This document shows positions 26,718 to 35,858 of a stretch of DNA of 64,000 bases, piece after piece. Positions within the stretch are counted from its first letter, which is position 1, and every line of letters begins with the position of its first letter. This stretch comes from Arthrobacter sp. FW305-BF8. Lineage in GTDB: Bacteria; Actinomycetota; Actinomycetes; Actinomycetales; Micrococcaceae. The stretch spans positions 2,790,001-2,854,000 of the forward strand of contig NZ_CP084561.1 of the NCBI RefSeq assembly GCF_021789315.1. The letters run 5' to 3'. The notes below the pieces were generated by a model. It did no database searches. It worked only from the letters and a program-made list of their open reading frames with translations, and had not been told where the DNA came from. A program made the translations under genes and the position numbers.

Positions 26718-29006
26718 GATGGCCACGCGGTCCGTGGACGTGTGGACACTGGCCGCCAGGATGTTCACGTGATTCTCCGAAAGTATGCGCGTCACGTCGG
26801 AGAGGAGCGACTTCCGGTCCAGCGCCTCCACCTGGATCTCCACCAGGAAGACGCTTGACTGCGTCGGCGCCCAGTCCACGTCCACGATCCGGTCAGGCTG
26901 GTCCTTGAGGCCGGCCACGTTGGTGCAGTCCGTGCGGTGCACCGAAACGCCCGAGCCGCGCGTGACGAAGCCGAGAATCGGATCCGGAGGCACGGGGGTG
27001 CAACAGCGTGCCAGTTTCACCCAGACATCGCCCACGCCGCGGACCACCACACCGGAATCGGAGAACCGGGCCTTGCTGACCTGCGTGGGAATGCTGACTT
27101 CGGTGAGGTCGTCATCGGGTGTTTCATTGCCGCCAAGGCTCTCGACGAGCTTTTCCATGACGGACTGTGCGGAGGTGTGGCCGTCGCCCACTCCGGCATA
27201 CAGCCCGGAAATGTCGACGTACTTGAAGTCCTCGGCCACGGCGGCCAGCGCGTCGTGCGTCATGAGCCGCTGCAGGGGGAGGTTCTGCTTCCGCATGGCG
27301 CGGGTCAGCAGCTCCTTGCCGCGGTCGATCGCCTCTTCGCGGCGTTCCTTGCTGAACCACTGCCGGATCTTGTTGCGTGCCCGGGCGCTCTTGACGAAGT
27401 GCTGCCAGTCCTGGCTGGGGCCGGCACCCTCGGCCTTCGAGGTGAAGATCTCCACCCAGTCGCCATGGTTCAGCTCACTGTTGAGCGGCACGAGCTTGCC
27501 GTTGACCCGGGCTCCGATGGTGCGGTGGCCCACCTCGGTGTGCACGGCATAGGCAAAGTCCACCGGCGTGGACCCGGCGGGCAGCGCCATGACCTCGCCC
27601 TTGGGGGTGAACACGAACACTTCGCGGGCGTTGATCTCGAACCGCAGCGAGTCGAGGAATTCGCCGGGGTCGGAGGTCTCCTGCTGCCAGTCCACGAGGG
27701 AGCGGAGCCAGCCCATGTCGCCGTCTCGCGGGCTGCCGGGTCCGGTGGCGGTCCGGTTGGGCTGGTCCTTGTACTTCCAGTGCGCGGCCACACCGTACTC
27801 GGCGCGGCGGTGCATCTCGTGCGTCCGGATCTGGATTTCGACCGGCTTGCCGCCCGGGCCGATCACCGTGGTGTGGAGGGACTGGTACATGTTGAACTTC
27901 GGCATCGCGATGTAGTCCTTGAACCGGCCAGGCAGCGGGTTCCAGCGCGAATGCAGGGTCCCCAGGGCGGCGTAACAGTCGCGGACCGAGTCCACCAGGA
28001 CCCGGACGCCCATGAGGTCGTTGATGTCGTCGAAGTCCTTGTCCCGGACGATCATCTTTTGGTAGATCGAGTAATAGTGCTTGGGCCGGCCGGTAATCGT
28101 GGCCTTGATCCTGGCGGTGCGCAGATCGTCGGCGATCTGGTTCCGGATCACGCTGAGGCTCTTTTCGCGCTCCGGCGTGCGGTCGCCCACCATGCGGACG
28201 ATTTCCTCGTACACCTTGGGATAAAGCGCCGCGAAGGACAGGTCCTCAAGCTCCCACTTGATCGTGTTCATGCCGAGCCGGTGCGCCAGCGGCGCAAAGA
28301 TTTCCAGGGTTTCCCGGGCTTTGCGGGCCGACGACTCGGCGGAGACGAACCGCCATGTACGCGCGTTGTGCAGCCTGTCCGCAAGTTTGATCATCAGGAC
28401 GCGGATGTCCTTGGCCATGGCCACGACCATCTTGCGGACGGTCTCGGACTGGGCTGCTTCGCCGAAGCTGACCTTGTCCAGCTTGGTGACGCCGTCAACC
28501 AGTATGGCGACTTCGGGGCCGAAGTCCGCCCGGAGGTCCTCAAGGGTATAGGGCGTGTCCTCCACCGTATCGTGGAGCAGCGCAGCCGCCAGGGTGGTGC
28601 CGCTGAGCCCCAGCTCGGCGAGGATCGTCGCGACGGCGACGGGATGGGTGATGTAGGGGTCGCCGCTCTTGCGCTTCTGCCCGCGGTGGCTTTGCTCCGC
28701 CACCACGAACGCCCGCTGAATGAGGTCGAAGTCTTCCTTGGGGTTGTTCGCCCTGACGGTCCGCAGCAGCGGTTCCAGGATGGGTGAGTACGTCGCGGTG
28801 CTCCGGCCCGTCAGCCGTGCCAGGCGGGACCTCGTGCGCTCACGCCGGCCCGGGAACGTGGGCCGGACGCCAGAGTTGTCCACGGGCACGCCCGGCGCCG
28901 GGCGCCCGGCAGCCACCAGACCAGTCTGCTGTCCCTGGCCCGGACCGTTGCCTCCGGCTGCCGTTGGCGCCGACGTCGAACCTTCTTCCAATGAAGTACC
29001 CCTCAC
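26598..29006 (-). CDS. rsh: Bifunctional (p)ppGpp synthetase/hydrolase (RelA/SpoT family)
   Basis: Stringent-response enzyme of 802 residues. Domains in order: a long Gly/Pro/Ser N-terminus (1-70); the HD hydrolase domain with THPVAVATIL and LLHDTVEDT; the synthetase domain with MGVRVLVDSVRDCY, FKDYIAMPKFNMYQSLHTTV and EIQIRTHEMHRRAEYGVAAHWKYK; a TGS domain near 465-525; a conserved Cys region (KLARCCTPVPPDPILGFVTRGSGVSVHR); and a C-terminal ACT domain. Both catalytic halves look intact. It is the last gene of the pdxT-to-secF gene run but likely has its own near-leaderless promoter. Confidence 0.97.
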   Translation of the reverse strand: MRGTSLEEGSTSAPTAAGGNGPGQGQQTGLVAAGRPAPGVPVDNSGVRPTFPGRRERTRSRLARLTGRSTATYSPILEPLLRTVRANNPKEDFDLIQRAFVVAEQSHRGQKRKSGDPYITHPVAVATILAELGLSGTTLAAALLHDTVEDTPYTLEDLRADFGPEVAILVDGVTKLDKVSFGEAAQSETVRKMVVAMAKDIRVLMIKLADRLHNARTWRFVSAESSARKARETLEIFAPLAHRLGMNTIKWELEDLSFAALYPKVYEEIVRMVGDRTPEREKSLSVIRNQIADDLRTARIKATITGRPKHYYSIYQKMIVRDKDFDDINDLMGVRVLVDSVRDCYAALGTLHSRWNPLPGRFKDYIAMPKFNMYQSLHTTVIGPGGKPVEIQIRTHEMHRRAEYGVAAHWKYKDQPNRTATGPGSPRDGDMGWLRSLVDWQQETSDPGEFLDSLRFEINAREVFVFTPKGEVMALPAGSTPVDFAYAVHTEVGHRTIGARVNGKLVPLNSELNHGDWVEIFTSKAEGAGPSQDWQHFVKSARARNKIRQWFSKERREEAIDRGKELLTRAMRKQNLPLQRLMTHDALAAVAEDFKYVDISGLYAGVGDGHTSAQSVMEKLVESLGGNETPDDDLTEVSIPTQVSKARFSDSGVVVRGVGDVWVKLARCCTPVPPDPILGFVTRGSGVSVHRTDCTNVAGLKDQPDRIVDVDWAPTQSSVFLVEIQVEALDRKSLLSDVTRILSENHVNILAASVHTSTDRVAISKFAFEMGDPKYLSHVLSAVRRIDGVFDVYRTTGNHRRS

Positions 29007-29016
29007 GACCCGTTTA

Positions 29017-29022
29017 ATTATC
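29017..29022 (-). promoter_or_regulatory. Candidate -10 element of rsh
   Basis: GATAAT on the minus strand, one base from TATAAT, ends 10 bases before the rsh GTG. The start of transcription would fall about 3 bases before the start codon, giving a near-leaderless mRNA. No good -35 was seen. Confidence 0.4.
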
Positions 29023-29144
29023 CCAGTGTATTCCCGCTCCGGGCCCGACCGATAACCGCGTCCGTCACCAGCGGCCCAGCCGGGTATGCAGCCGTGTACG
29101 CAGCCGGCCCGATGTGACTTAGAGAGAGTCGCTTAACGCAAAGA

Positions 29145-29219
29145 CCGGACGCCGTCGCGGTGACGGCATCCGGCCTAAGGGCAGGTACTCCAGGCTGTGG
29201 CAGGCGCCCCAGCCTGGAG
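29145..29219 (-). terminator. Two hairpins after secF
   Basis: The secF-proximal hairpin is at 29188-29219 (CTCCAGGCTG and its complement, 10 bp). A second hairpin at 29145-29173 pairs CCGGACGCCGTC with GACGGCATCCGG, one mismatch. Together they probably end the secDF transcript before rsh. The rest of the 215-base secF-rsh gap shows nothing else except the rsh promoter candidate. Confidence 0.65.
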
Positions 29220-29221
29220 CC

Positions 29222-30238
29222 CTAGGCTTTTGCGGGCTCGGCGGCGGCAGCCTTGGCAGCGGCGTCCGCGCGGCGCTGCTTGACACGCTGGGCCTGCTTG
29301 ACCAGCGGCGCCTCGCCCTGGCGCAGCCAGGCGTACATCGGCGCGGAGATGAAGATCGTCGCGGCGGTGCCGATCAGGATCCCGACGAACAGTGCGAGCG
29401 AAAGGTCGCGCAGGGTTCCAGCACCCAGCAGGCCGGCCCCGATGAACAGGATCGCCCCGACCGGGAGGATGGCAACCATCATCGTGTTGATGGAGCGGAC
29501 CAGGGTCTGGTTGACGGCCAAATTGACTTCCTCGCCGAAGGTCCGGCGCGTGGAGGAATCGATGTCGGCCGTGTTTTCACGGATCTTGTCGAACACCACG
29601 ACCGTGTCGTACAGCGAATAGCTGAGCACCGTAAGGAACCCGATGATCGCCGACGGCGTGACCTCGAAGTCGCTGAGGGCGTACACACCGGCCGTGATGA
29701 ACATCGTGACGAGCATGCCCGCGATCGCCGAGAGGGACATCTTCCAGGTCCGGAAGTAAAGGGCCATCAGGACCGTCGCGAGGGCAACGAAGACCACCAG
29801 GCCAATCAGGGCCTGCTTGGTGACGTCAGCACCCCAGGTGGGGCCGACGAAGGTGGAAGTCACCTCGTTGTCAGTCACGCCGTAGGCCTTGGTGAGGCCC
29901 TCCTTGATCTTCAGGGTCTCGTTGTCGGAGAGTTTGTCCGTCTGGATCCGCATGGTGGTTCCGGCGACGTTCGCGACGCGCGGCACACTGCCGGGAACCA
30001 CGTCGTGGACAGCCTTCTCGCCTACGGATGCCTCAGTGGTCTTGACGTTGGACACCGTGAACTCAGAACCGCCACGGAACTCGATGCCCAGGTTGAAGCC
30101 GCCCTTGGCCACCGGGATAAGGATGGACAGCGCGACAGCCGCGGCGGCCACGAGGAACCAGATCTTCTTGGACCCGACGAAGTCATAGGAACGCTTGCCC
30201 GTGTAGAGCTCGTTGCCGAATTTCGCGAAACTGGACAT
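29222..30238 (-). CDS. secF: Protein translocase subunit SecF
   Basis: A 338-residue inner membrane partner of SecD that uses the proton gradient to help pull proteins through SecYEG. One N-terminal helix is near 28-48, followed by NLGIEFRGGSEFTV, a periplasmic-side P1 domain, and five further helices including SLYDTVVVFDKIREN and the RD-loop region (NQTLVRSINTMMV). The C-terminus is Ala/Lys-rich. Its ATG overlaps the secD stop by one base (TAATG), so the two are coupled. Confidence 0.97.
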   Translation of the reverse strand: MSSFAKFGNELYTGKRSYDFVGSKKIWFLVAAAAVALSILIPVAKGGFNLGIEFRGGSEFTVSNVKTTEASVGEKAVHDVVPGSVPRVANVAGTTMRIQTDKLSDNETLKIKEGLTKAYGVTDNEVTSTFVGPTWGADVTKQALIGLVVFVALATVLMALYFRTWKMSLSAIAGMLVTMFITAGVYALSDFEVTPSAIIGFLTVLSYSLYDTVVVFDKIRENTADIDSSTRRTFGEEVNLAVNQTLVRSINTMMVAILPVGAILFIGAGLLGAGTLRDLSLALFVGILIGTAATIFISAPMYAWLRQGEAPLVKQAQRVKQRRADAAAKAAAAEPAKA

Positions 30239-31995
30239 TACTTGCCCTCCTTGGCCGGGCCCTTGGAGGAACCGGCGAGCTGCTCCTGCTGCTCCGCGCG
30301 GCGGCGTTCAGCGATGGTCATCCGGCGCTCAGCCTCGGCCGCGGCACCGGTGTTCTTGGCGCGCACCACTGACGGCTTGTCCTCGGGGCTGCGGAGCCTG
30401 CCGGCGCCCCGGTAGAGCGGCACCGCGCCGAGGCGCTCGGGGTCAAGACCGGAGAACTTGTGGCCCTCGCCAAAGAACCGGGTCCTGGCCAGCTGCTGGA
30501 GCGTCGGATGAGTGAACATGAACACGACGATGAGGTCGGCGATGGCGGTCAGGCCGAGGGTAAAGGCAAAGCCCCGCACGTTGCCGACGGCCACGAAATA
30601 CAGCACCAGCGCGGCCAGGAGGTTGACCGCCTTGGATGCCAGGACGGTCCGCTTGGCCCGCTTCCAGCCGTTCTCCACAGCCGACACCAGGCCGCGGCCT
30701 TCGCGGAGCTCATCACGGATGCGTTCGAAGTAGACGATGAATGAGTCCGCGGTCTGGCCGATAGACACGATGATGCCGGCCACACCGGCGAGGGAGAGCC
30801 GGTAATTCTCGGTCCAGCCAAGGATGGCAATGGCGAGGTACGTGAGCGCACCCGCCACCACCAGCGACGCGATGGTGACGAAGCCCAGCGCACGGTACTG
30901 GAACAGCGAGTAGACAACCACCAGCAGCAAACCGATCAGGCCAGCAAGGAGGCCCATCCGGAGCTGCTCACCGCCGAGGGTGGCGGAGATCTGCTGCTCG
31001 CTTTGGATGTCGAAGCTGATGGGCAGGGCACCGAACCGGAGCTGGTCGGACAGTGCCTTGGCGGACTGCTCGGTAAACCCACCGGTGATCTGCGGGCGAC
31101 CATCGGTGATCACGGCCTGGGACCGCGGGGCCGATATGACCTGGTCATCCAGGACGATGGCGAACTGCGACTTGGGATCGCTGCCGGTCTCACCGCCCGC
31201 GGCAACGTAGAACTGGTTAAGGCGCTCGGTGACCGTCTTGAACTTGGACGTACCCTCGGCGTTGAACTGGATGTTCACAGCCCATTCGTTGGTGACGGCG
31301 CCCTGGGCGCCCTGCTGGAGTTGGAACGTCGAGCCCTGGATCTCCACACCCTTGACCTCGACGGGACCCAGGATGTACTTGATAGCAGGTGTCTGGTCCG
31401 TGGCAGGCTCACAGGTGACCAGCGGCTTGGCCGGGTCTGAGCGTTCCTGCTTGTCCTGGGCCGGATTGTCACAGTCGAGGGCTTCGAACTGCTTCTGGAT
31501 GTCGGCGGTGATCCAGTTCGAATCGCTGGCGTTCGTCGGCTTCGCCGTCGGTTTCGGCAGCTCCGCGGCAGGTGTCCGCTGGTCGGCCGGAACCACGGCC
31601 CCCGCGCCAGTGACGAGGACGGGGCGGAAGTTCATGTCCGCTGAGGCCTGGATGAGGGCGCGGGTCTGCGAGGACGGAGTGCCGGGCAGGCTCACCACCA
31701 CATTGCGGCCGGACTGCGTGCTGATCTCAGCCTCGGCAACACCCGAGCCGTCAACACGCTGACGGATGATGGCCACCGCCTGGTTGAGCTGCTCCTCGTT
31801 AATGTCCGAGCCACCCTCAACCTTGGGTGCCAGGATCATCTGGGTGCCGCCCTCCAGGTCCAGGGCAAGTTTCGGGCTCCAGCTGGCAACCCCTGACATA
31901 GTGCCGCCCGCAAGGACGGCCGTCATGGCAGCCAGGATTACGCCAAGCCAGACCAGCACCCGAAGGGATGGTTTATTGCGGCCAGTTCGTGCCAT
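30238..31995 (-). CDS. secD: Protein translocase subunit SecD
   Basis: A 585-residue SecD. The N-terminal helix (about 10-30) is followed by LALDLEGGTQMIL (D1 motif), a large extracytoplasmic P1 region with an insertion rich in charged residues and two cysteines (ALDCDN, VTCEPAT), then six helices with GVAGIIVSIGQTADSFIVYFERIRDELREGRG. The cytoplasmic tail has basic, Glu/Arg-rich sequence. Function: proton-driven protein export with SecF and YajC, all adjacent here. Confidence 0.97.
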   Translation of the reverse strand: MARTGRNKPSLRVLVWLGVILAAMTAVLAGGTMSGVASWSPKLALDLEGGTQMILAPKVEGGSDINEEQLNQAVAIIRQRVDGSGVAEAEISTQSGRNVVVSLPGTPSSQTRALIQASADMNFRPVLVTGAGAVVPADQRTPAAELPKPTAKPTNASDSNWITADIQKQFEALDCDNPAQDKQERSDPAKPLVTCEPATDQTPAIKYILGPVEVKGVEIQGSTFQLQQGAQGAVTNEWAVNIQFNAEGTSKFKTVTERLNQFYVAAGGETGSDPKSQFAIVLDDQVISAPRSQAVITDGRPQITGGFTEQSAKALSDQLRFGALPISFDIQSEQQISATLGGEQLRMGLLAGLIGLLLVVVYSLFQYRALGFVTIASLVVAGALTYLAIAILGWTENYRLSLAGVAGIIVSIGQTADSFIVYFERIRDELREGRGLVSAVENGWKRAKRTVLASKAVNLLAALVLYFVAVGNVRGFAFTLGLTAIADLIVVFMFTHPTLQQLARTRFFGEGHKFSGLDPERLGAVPLYRGAGRLRSPEDKPSVVRAKNTGAAAEAERRMTIAERRRAEQQEQLAGSSKGPAKEGK

Positions 31996-32096
31996 TGCCT
32001 ATCTTTCTATTAATTGCGGAGGGCCGCCGGAGCGCGCCTTGTCGCACTCCGGCGGCTCCGCAGCCGTAGACAGCTGTACCGTCCGTAAGCGGCGGA

Positions 32097-32492
32097 CTAG
32101 ATGTCCTTCTTGCCCTCGTCGTTGAGGCGCTTGAGGGTTTCGTCCGGGGTTTCGTCGGCCGTGCCAGCCTTGGCTTCAGGGGTCAGCGAGTCCTCGGCGG
32201 TCAGGGCGGATGCGTCATCGGGAACTGCGTGCGTTTCGGCGGCGGGTTCCACGATCTTGGTCACGGCCTGGCGGTGGACGGTGGCCAGGTTGCCGGGCGA
32301 CAGTTCCAGGACGACCTTGTTCTCCGCGTCATCAAGCGACACGATGCGGCCAAACAGCCCGAAGCTGGTCATCACCTCGACGCCCGGAGCGAACTCCGAC
32401 TGCAGCTTGGCTTGCTGCTGCTGGGTCTTCTTGTTGCGGCGGAACATCATGAAGATGAATACGCCGAGCATGACGAACAGCAGAATTGTCAT
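32097..32492 (-). CDS. yajC: Preprotein translocase subunit YajC
   Basis: A 131-residue single-span membrane protein: helix at residues 2-17 (TILLFVMLGVFIFMMF), RRNKKTQQQQAKLQSEF, then the conserved GVEVMTSFGLFGRIVSLDD...VVLELSPGNLATVHRQAVTKIV. An acidic, disordered tail follows. The start is taken as the ATG at 32492; a TTG three codons upstream (LDPM) is an alternative. The open frame extends much further upstream but has no family sequence. It precedes secD by 101 bases, as in other actinobacteria. Confidence 0.92.
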   Translation of the reverse strand: MTILLFVMLGVFIFMMFRRNKKTQQQQAKLQSEFAPGVEVMTSFGLFGRIVSLDDAENKVVLELSPGNLATVHRQAVTKIVEPAAETHAVPDDASALTAEDSLTPEAKAGTADETPDETLKRLNDEGKKDI

Positions 32493-32679
32493 TGGATCCA
32501 AGAGGATTTTTCCGTTCTGTACTTGCGTAGCTGGTTGACAGCGACGTCCGCTTTGCACCGGGCTGCCCGCCCGGACGCGGGAGACCGGCGCGGGCGGCCC
32601 GCCGAAGCGGGACACGGAAACAAAGCCCGGACGTGCCGAGCGTCTTTCCAGTCTAGAGGGAAAAGCTGGGAGGGCGCTG

Positions 32680-33768
32680 CTATTGCGTGCTGGAAACCCA
32701 TTCAGACGACGATTCTTCATCGCCCGGGCCGGCCGCGAAAAGGTCCAGGGTTTCCTGCCCGAAGACCCCTGCCGGTACTGCCAGCCCAAGGTGCGTCCAG
32801 GCCGGAGCCATGGCGATGCGGCCCCTCGGCGTCCTGCCCAGCAGCCCTTCCCGGACCAGGTATGGTTCGGCTACCGTCTCCACGGTCTCCGGCTCCTCCC
32901 CCACGGCGATGGCCAGGGTGGACAGGCCCACCGGGCCGCCGCCGAATTTGGTGATCAGCGCTTCCAGCACTGACCGGTCCAGCCGATCCAGCCCGCGCTT
33001 ATCCACTTCATACATGTCCAGTGCCGCAGAGGCGGACCGGGCGTCAATCTGTTCGATCCCGTGGACCAGCGCCCAGTCCCGGACGCGCCGAAGCAGCCGG
33101 TTGGCGATGCGGGGCGTGCCGCGCGACCGTCCCGCGATCTCAGTGAATCCGGCCGAGTTCACCTTCAGGTCGAGGAGGCCGGCGGACCTGCGCAGCACCA
33201 GCTCCAGCTCCTCCACCGAATAGAACTCCAGGTGGCCGGTGAACCCGAACCGGTCCCGGAGCGGACCCGGAAGAAGTCCGGCGCGTGTGGTGGCACCCAC
33301 CAGCGTGAAGGGCGGCAACTCCAGCGGAATGGCCGTGGCACCGGCTCCCTTGCCCACCACGATGTCTACCCGGAAGTCTTCCATGGCCATGTAGAGCATT
33401 TCCTCGGCCGGACGGGACATCCGGTGGATTTCGTCGAGGAAAAGGACCTCGCCCTCCGACAGTGAGGAAAGGATGGCGGCGAGGTCGCCCGCGTGCTGGA
33501 TGGCCGGGCCGCTGCTGATGCGCAGCGGGGCGTTCATTTCGGAGGCGACAATCATTGCGAGCGTGGTCTTGCCGAGGCCGGGAGGACCGGAAAAGAGCAC
33601 ATGGTCCGCGCTGCGCCCGCGCATCCGGGATGCCTGCAACACGAGGGAAAGCTGTTTGCGGACCCTGTGCTGGCCCACGAAGTCGTCGAGGTTTTTGGGC
33701 CGGAGCGCCGCCTCGATGGCCCGCTCCTCCGGCTCTTCTCCCCCGGCGACCAGGGACGGCTCAGCCAC
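32680..33768 (-). CDS. ruvB: Holliday junction branch migration helicase RuvB
   Basis: AAA+ motor of the RuvAB complex, 362 residues. It has LRPKNLDDFVGQ, Walker A GPPGLGKTTLA (about 65-75), Walker B VLFLDEIHR, the sensor 1 region LVGATTRAGLL, and the C-terminal winged helix with YLVREGLLGRTPRGR. Its start overlaps the ruvA stop by 8 bases. The C-terminus is extended by about 25 residues ending EESSSEWVSSTQ beyond the usual end. Confidence 0.98.
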   Translation of the reverse strand: MAEPSLVAGGEEPEERAIEAALRPKNLDDFVGQHRVRKQLSLVLQASRMRGRSADHVLFSGPPGLGKTTLAMIVASEMNAPLRISSGPAIQHAGDLAAILSSLSEGEVLFLDEIHRMSRPAEEMLYMAMEDFRVDIVVGKGAGATAIPLELPPFTLVGATTRAGLLPGPLRDRFGFTGHLEFYSVEELELVLRRSAGLLDLKVNSAGFTEIAGRSRGTPRIANRLLRRVRDWALVHGIEQIDARSASAALDMYEVDKRGLDRLDRSVLEALITKFGGGPVGLSTLAIAVGEEPETVETVAEPYLVREGLLGRTPRGRIAMAPAWTHLGLAVPAGVFGQETLDLFAAGPGDEESSSEWVSSTQ

Positions 33769-34408
33769 GGCTGCCTACCCTGTTGCCCGCCCGGGCTCCG
33801 TCCTGGCCGAGCCAGCGCAGCGTGGTGCGCAGGATCTCGGCGACGTTGCCTTCGCCGGCAAGTTCCGGCGCGTCTGCGAGGGCCTTGTCGATGCTGCCCG
33901 TGGCGTCCTTTTCGGACCACCCCAGGCTGGTCATGGCAGCGACGACCTGCGGCTTCCAGACGCCCTCCGATGACGCAGCCGGCGCCCCTGCAGGCGTCGC
34001 CGTGCCGTGCGGAACCAGTTTCCCGGCCAGTTCAAGAACGATGCGTCCGCCAACCTTCGGGCCGATGCCCGGGACCTTGGTGAACGTCTTGCTGTCCCCG
34101 GTGTGTGCGGCCACACGGATGGCCTCGGGATCGTGCACGGCGAGGACCGCGAGGGCGAGCCGCGGACCTACTCCGCTGACACTGAGCAGAACGTCGAAAA
34201 CTTCCCGTTCGTCGTCGCTCGCGAAGCCGAACAGGGTCAGGGAATCCTCCCGGACGATCAGGGACGTGAAAAGCTTCCCTTCCTCGCCGGTCCGCAGCTT
34301 GCTGAGCGTCTGAGGCGTCGCGTAGACGCTCATGCCCGCGCCGTTGAGGTCAATGACGGCGGTGGACAGTCCGACGTGCGCCACGGTTCCGCGGAGAAAA
34401 CTAATCAA
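33761..34408 (-). CDS. ruvA: Holliday junction DNA-binding protein RuvA
   Basis: A 215-residue protein that binds four-way junctions and loads RuvB. It starts MISFLRGTVAHVG. An N-terminal OB domain is followed by helix-hairpin-helix motifs (LLSVSGVGPRLALAVL and FTKVPGIGPKVGGRIVLEL), a flexible Ala-rich linker, and domain III (AAMTSLGWSEKDA). It is 81 bases after ruvC; that gap holds a possible degenerate LexA box. Confidence 0.97.
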   Translation of the reverse strand: MISFLRGTVAHVGLSTAVIDLNGAGMSVYATPQTLSKLRTGEEGKLFTSLIVREDSLTLFGFASDDEREVFDVLLSVSGVGPRLALAVLAVHDPEAIRVAAHTGDSKTFTKVPGIGPKVGGRIVLELAGKLVPHGTATPAGAPAASSEGVWKPQVVAAMTSLGWSEKDATGSIDKALADAPELAGEGNVAEILRTTLRWLGQDGARAGNRVGSRG

Positions 34409-34448
34409 GGCCGGGGCTCCTGAACTTGCGTCGGCAAGAACCGACTAT

Positions 34449-34464
34449 CCGAACATATCTACGA
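34449..34464 (-). promoter_or_regulatory. Possible degenerate LexA box before ruvA
   Basis: On the minus strand TCGTAGATATGTTCGG resembles the actinobacterial box TCGAAC-N4-GTTCGA, with three mismatches confined mainly to the left half. It lies 41-56 bases upstream of the ruvA start. ruv genes are often LexA-controlled, which raises the prior, but the match is weak. Confidence 0.35.
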
Positions 34465-34489
34465 ATACCCTAGCAAGCGCCGGCGGCAT

Positions 34490-35068
34490 TCAGCGTGCAC
34501 GGCGCGCCTTGGCCTCCGCCTCGGCCCAGGCGCGCTGGGCGGGCGTCAACGACTGGCTGCCGGGGCCGGTGGTGGCTACGCTGGCGCCGCTGCCCGCCCG
34601 CCATGCGTGCGTAATGGCGAGGGCCAGGGCGTCGGCCGCGTCCGCGGGACGCGGCGGAGCATCGAGCCGGAGAATCTTGGTGACCAGCTTGGTCACGGCC
34701 TCCTTGTTCGAGGATCCGCTCCCGGTCACCGCCGCCTTGACCTCCGACGGAGTGTGCAAAGCCACGGGGATGCCGCGCCGGGCCGCGGCGGCGATGACGA
34801 CACCGGAGGCCTGGGCCACGCCCATGACCGTGCTGACGTTGAGCTGCGAGAAAACACGCTCCACCGCCAGCACGTGTGGCTCGTAACGGTCGAGCCAGTC
34901 GTCAATGGCCAAGGCGATCACCAGCAACCGTTGGTCGAGTGTTTCCCCGGGGGACGTCCCCACCACACCGACGGCCACCATGGTGGCCCGGCGGTTCTTT
35001 TCGACGTCCACCACGCCGATGCCGCAGCGGGTCAGCCCGGGGTCGATGCCCAGTACGCGCAGCGTCAC
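34490..35068 (-). CDS. ruvC: Crossover junction endodeoxyribonuclease RuvC
   Basis: Holliday junction resolvase, 192 residues from a GTG at 35068 preceded by GGGGCGG. Catalytic acids are Asp in VLGIDPGLTRCG (D9), Glu in LAVERVFSQLN, and the Asp pair of DAADALALAITHAW. The C-terminal 30 residues are a Gly/Ala/Arg-rich extension. The open frame reaches 35191 but the upstream part is antisense-like and overlaps yebC. It follows yebC by 31 bases. Confidence 0.96.
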   Translation of the reverse strand: MTLRVLGIDPGLTRCGIGVVDVEKNRRATMVAVGVVGTSPGETLDQRLLVIALAIDDWLDRYEPHVLAVERVFSQLNVSTVMGVAQASGVVIAAAARRGIPVALHTPSEVKAAVTGSGSSNKEAVTKLVTKILRLDAPPRPADAADALALAITHAWRAGSGASVATTGPGSQSLTPAQRAWAEAEAKARRAR

Positions 35069-35099
35069 GTGTAACCGCCCCGGTCCGCCGCGCGGAAAG

Positions 35100-35855
35100 T
35101 CACTCGGCTTCCAGGGCTGCCTGAACTTCGTCGCTGAGGTCAGCGTTGCTGTAGACGTTCTGGACGTCGTCGAGGTCCTCGAGGGCGTCAACGAGCTTCA
35201 TGAACTTCTTCGCGGCGTCAAGGTCCAGCGGCACCTCCATGGAGGGCACAAACTCGGCCTCGTCGGTGTCGTAGTCGATCCCGGCGTCCTTCAGCGCGTC
35301 GCGGATGGCCTGCAGGTCCTTCGGGTCCGAATGGATTTCGAAGGTCTCGCCGTTGTCCTTGACTTCCTCGGCGCCGGCGTCGAGCACCGCCATCAGGACG
35401 TCGTCCTCGCTGAGGCCGTTCTTAGGCAGGGTGACAACGCCCTTGCGGGAGAACAGGTAGCTGACCGAACCGGGGTCGGCGATGGTGCCGCCGTTGCGGG
35501 AGATGGCCAGCCGCACCTCGGAGGCCGCGCGGTTCTTGTTGTCCGTGAGGCACTCGATCAGGAGCGCAGAACCCTGCGGGCCACGGCATTCGTACATGAT
35601 CTCGGTATAGTCCACGACCTCGCCGGTGAGGCCGGCGCCGCGCTTGATGGCACGGTCGATGTTGTCGGCGGGAACCGACGTCTTTTTCGCCTTGGTGACG
35701 GCCAGTTCAAGGCCGGGGTTGCCGGAAAGGTCCGGGCCGCCCATGCGGGCGGCAACTTCGATGTTCTTGATCAGCTTGGCGAACGACTTTGCCCGGCGGC
35801 TATCAAGGATGGCCTTCTTGTGCTTGGTCGTTGCCCATTTGGAGTGGCCTGACAT
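35100..35855 (-). CDS. yebC: YebC/PmpR-family regulator/translation factor
   Basis: A 251-residue YebC family protein. The start MSGHSKWATTKHKKA is the family hallmark (GHSKW), and LIECLTDNKNRAASEVR and MAVLDAGAEEV are conserved. The family was named as DNA-binding regulators; newer work on homologues also supports a role in translation of proline stretches. It sits in its common place before ruvC and 3 bases after pdxT, showing tight operon coupling. Confidence 0.95.
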   Translation of the reverse strand: MSGHSKWATTKHKKAILDSRRAKSFAKLIKNIEVAARMGGPDLSGNPGLELAVTKAKKTSVPADNIDRAIKRGAGLTGEVVDYTEIMYECRGPQGSALLIECLTDNKNRAASEVRLAISRNGGTIADPGSVSYLFSRKGVVTLPKNGLSEDDVLMAVLDAGAEEVKDNGETFEIHSDPKDLQAIRDALKDAGIDYDTDEAEFVPSMEVPLDLDAAKKFMKLVDALEDLDDVQNVYSNADLSDEVQAALEAE

Positions 35856-35858
35856 GCT

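Noticed and set aside
26937..28787. 616-codon open frame opposite rsh
   Set aside because: A shadow of rsh; composition is His/Val/Gly-rich as expected for antisense of a high-GC gene.
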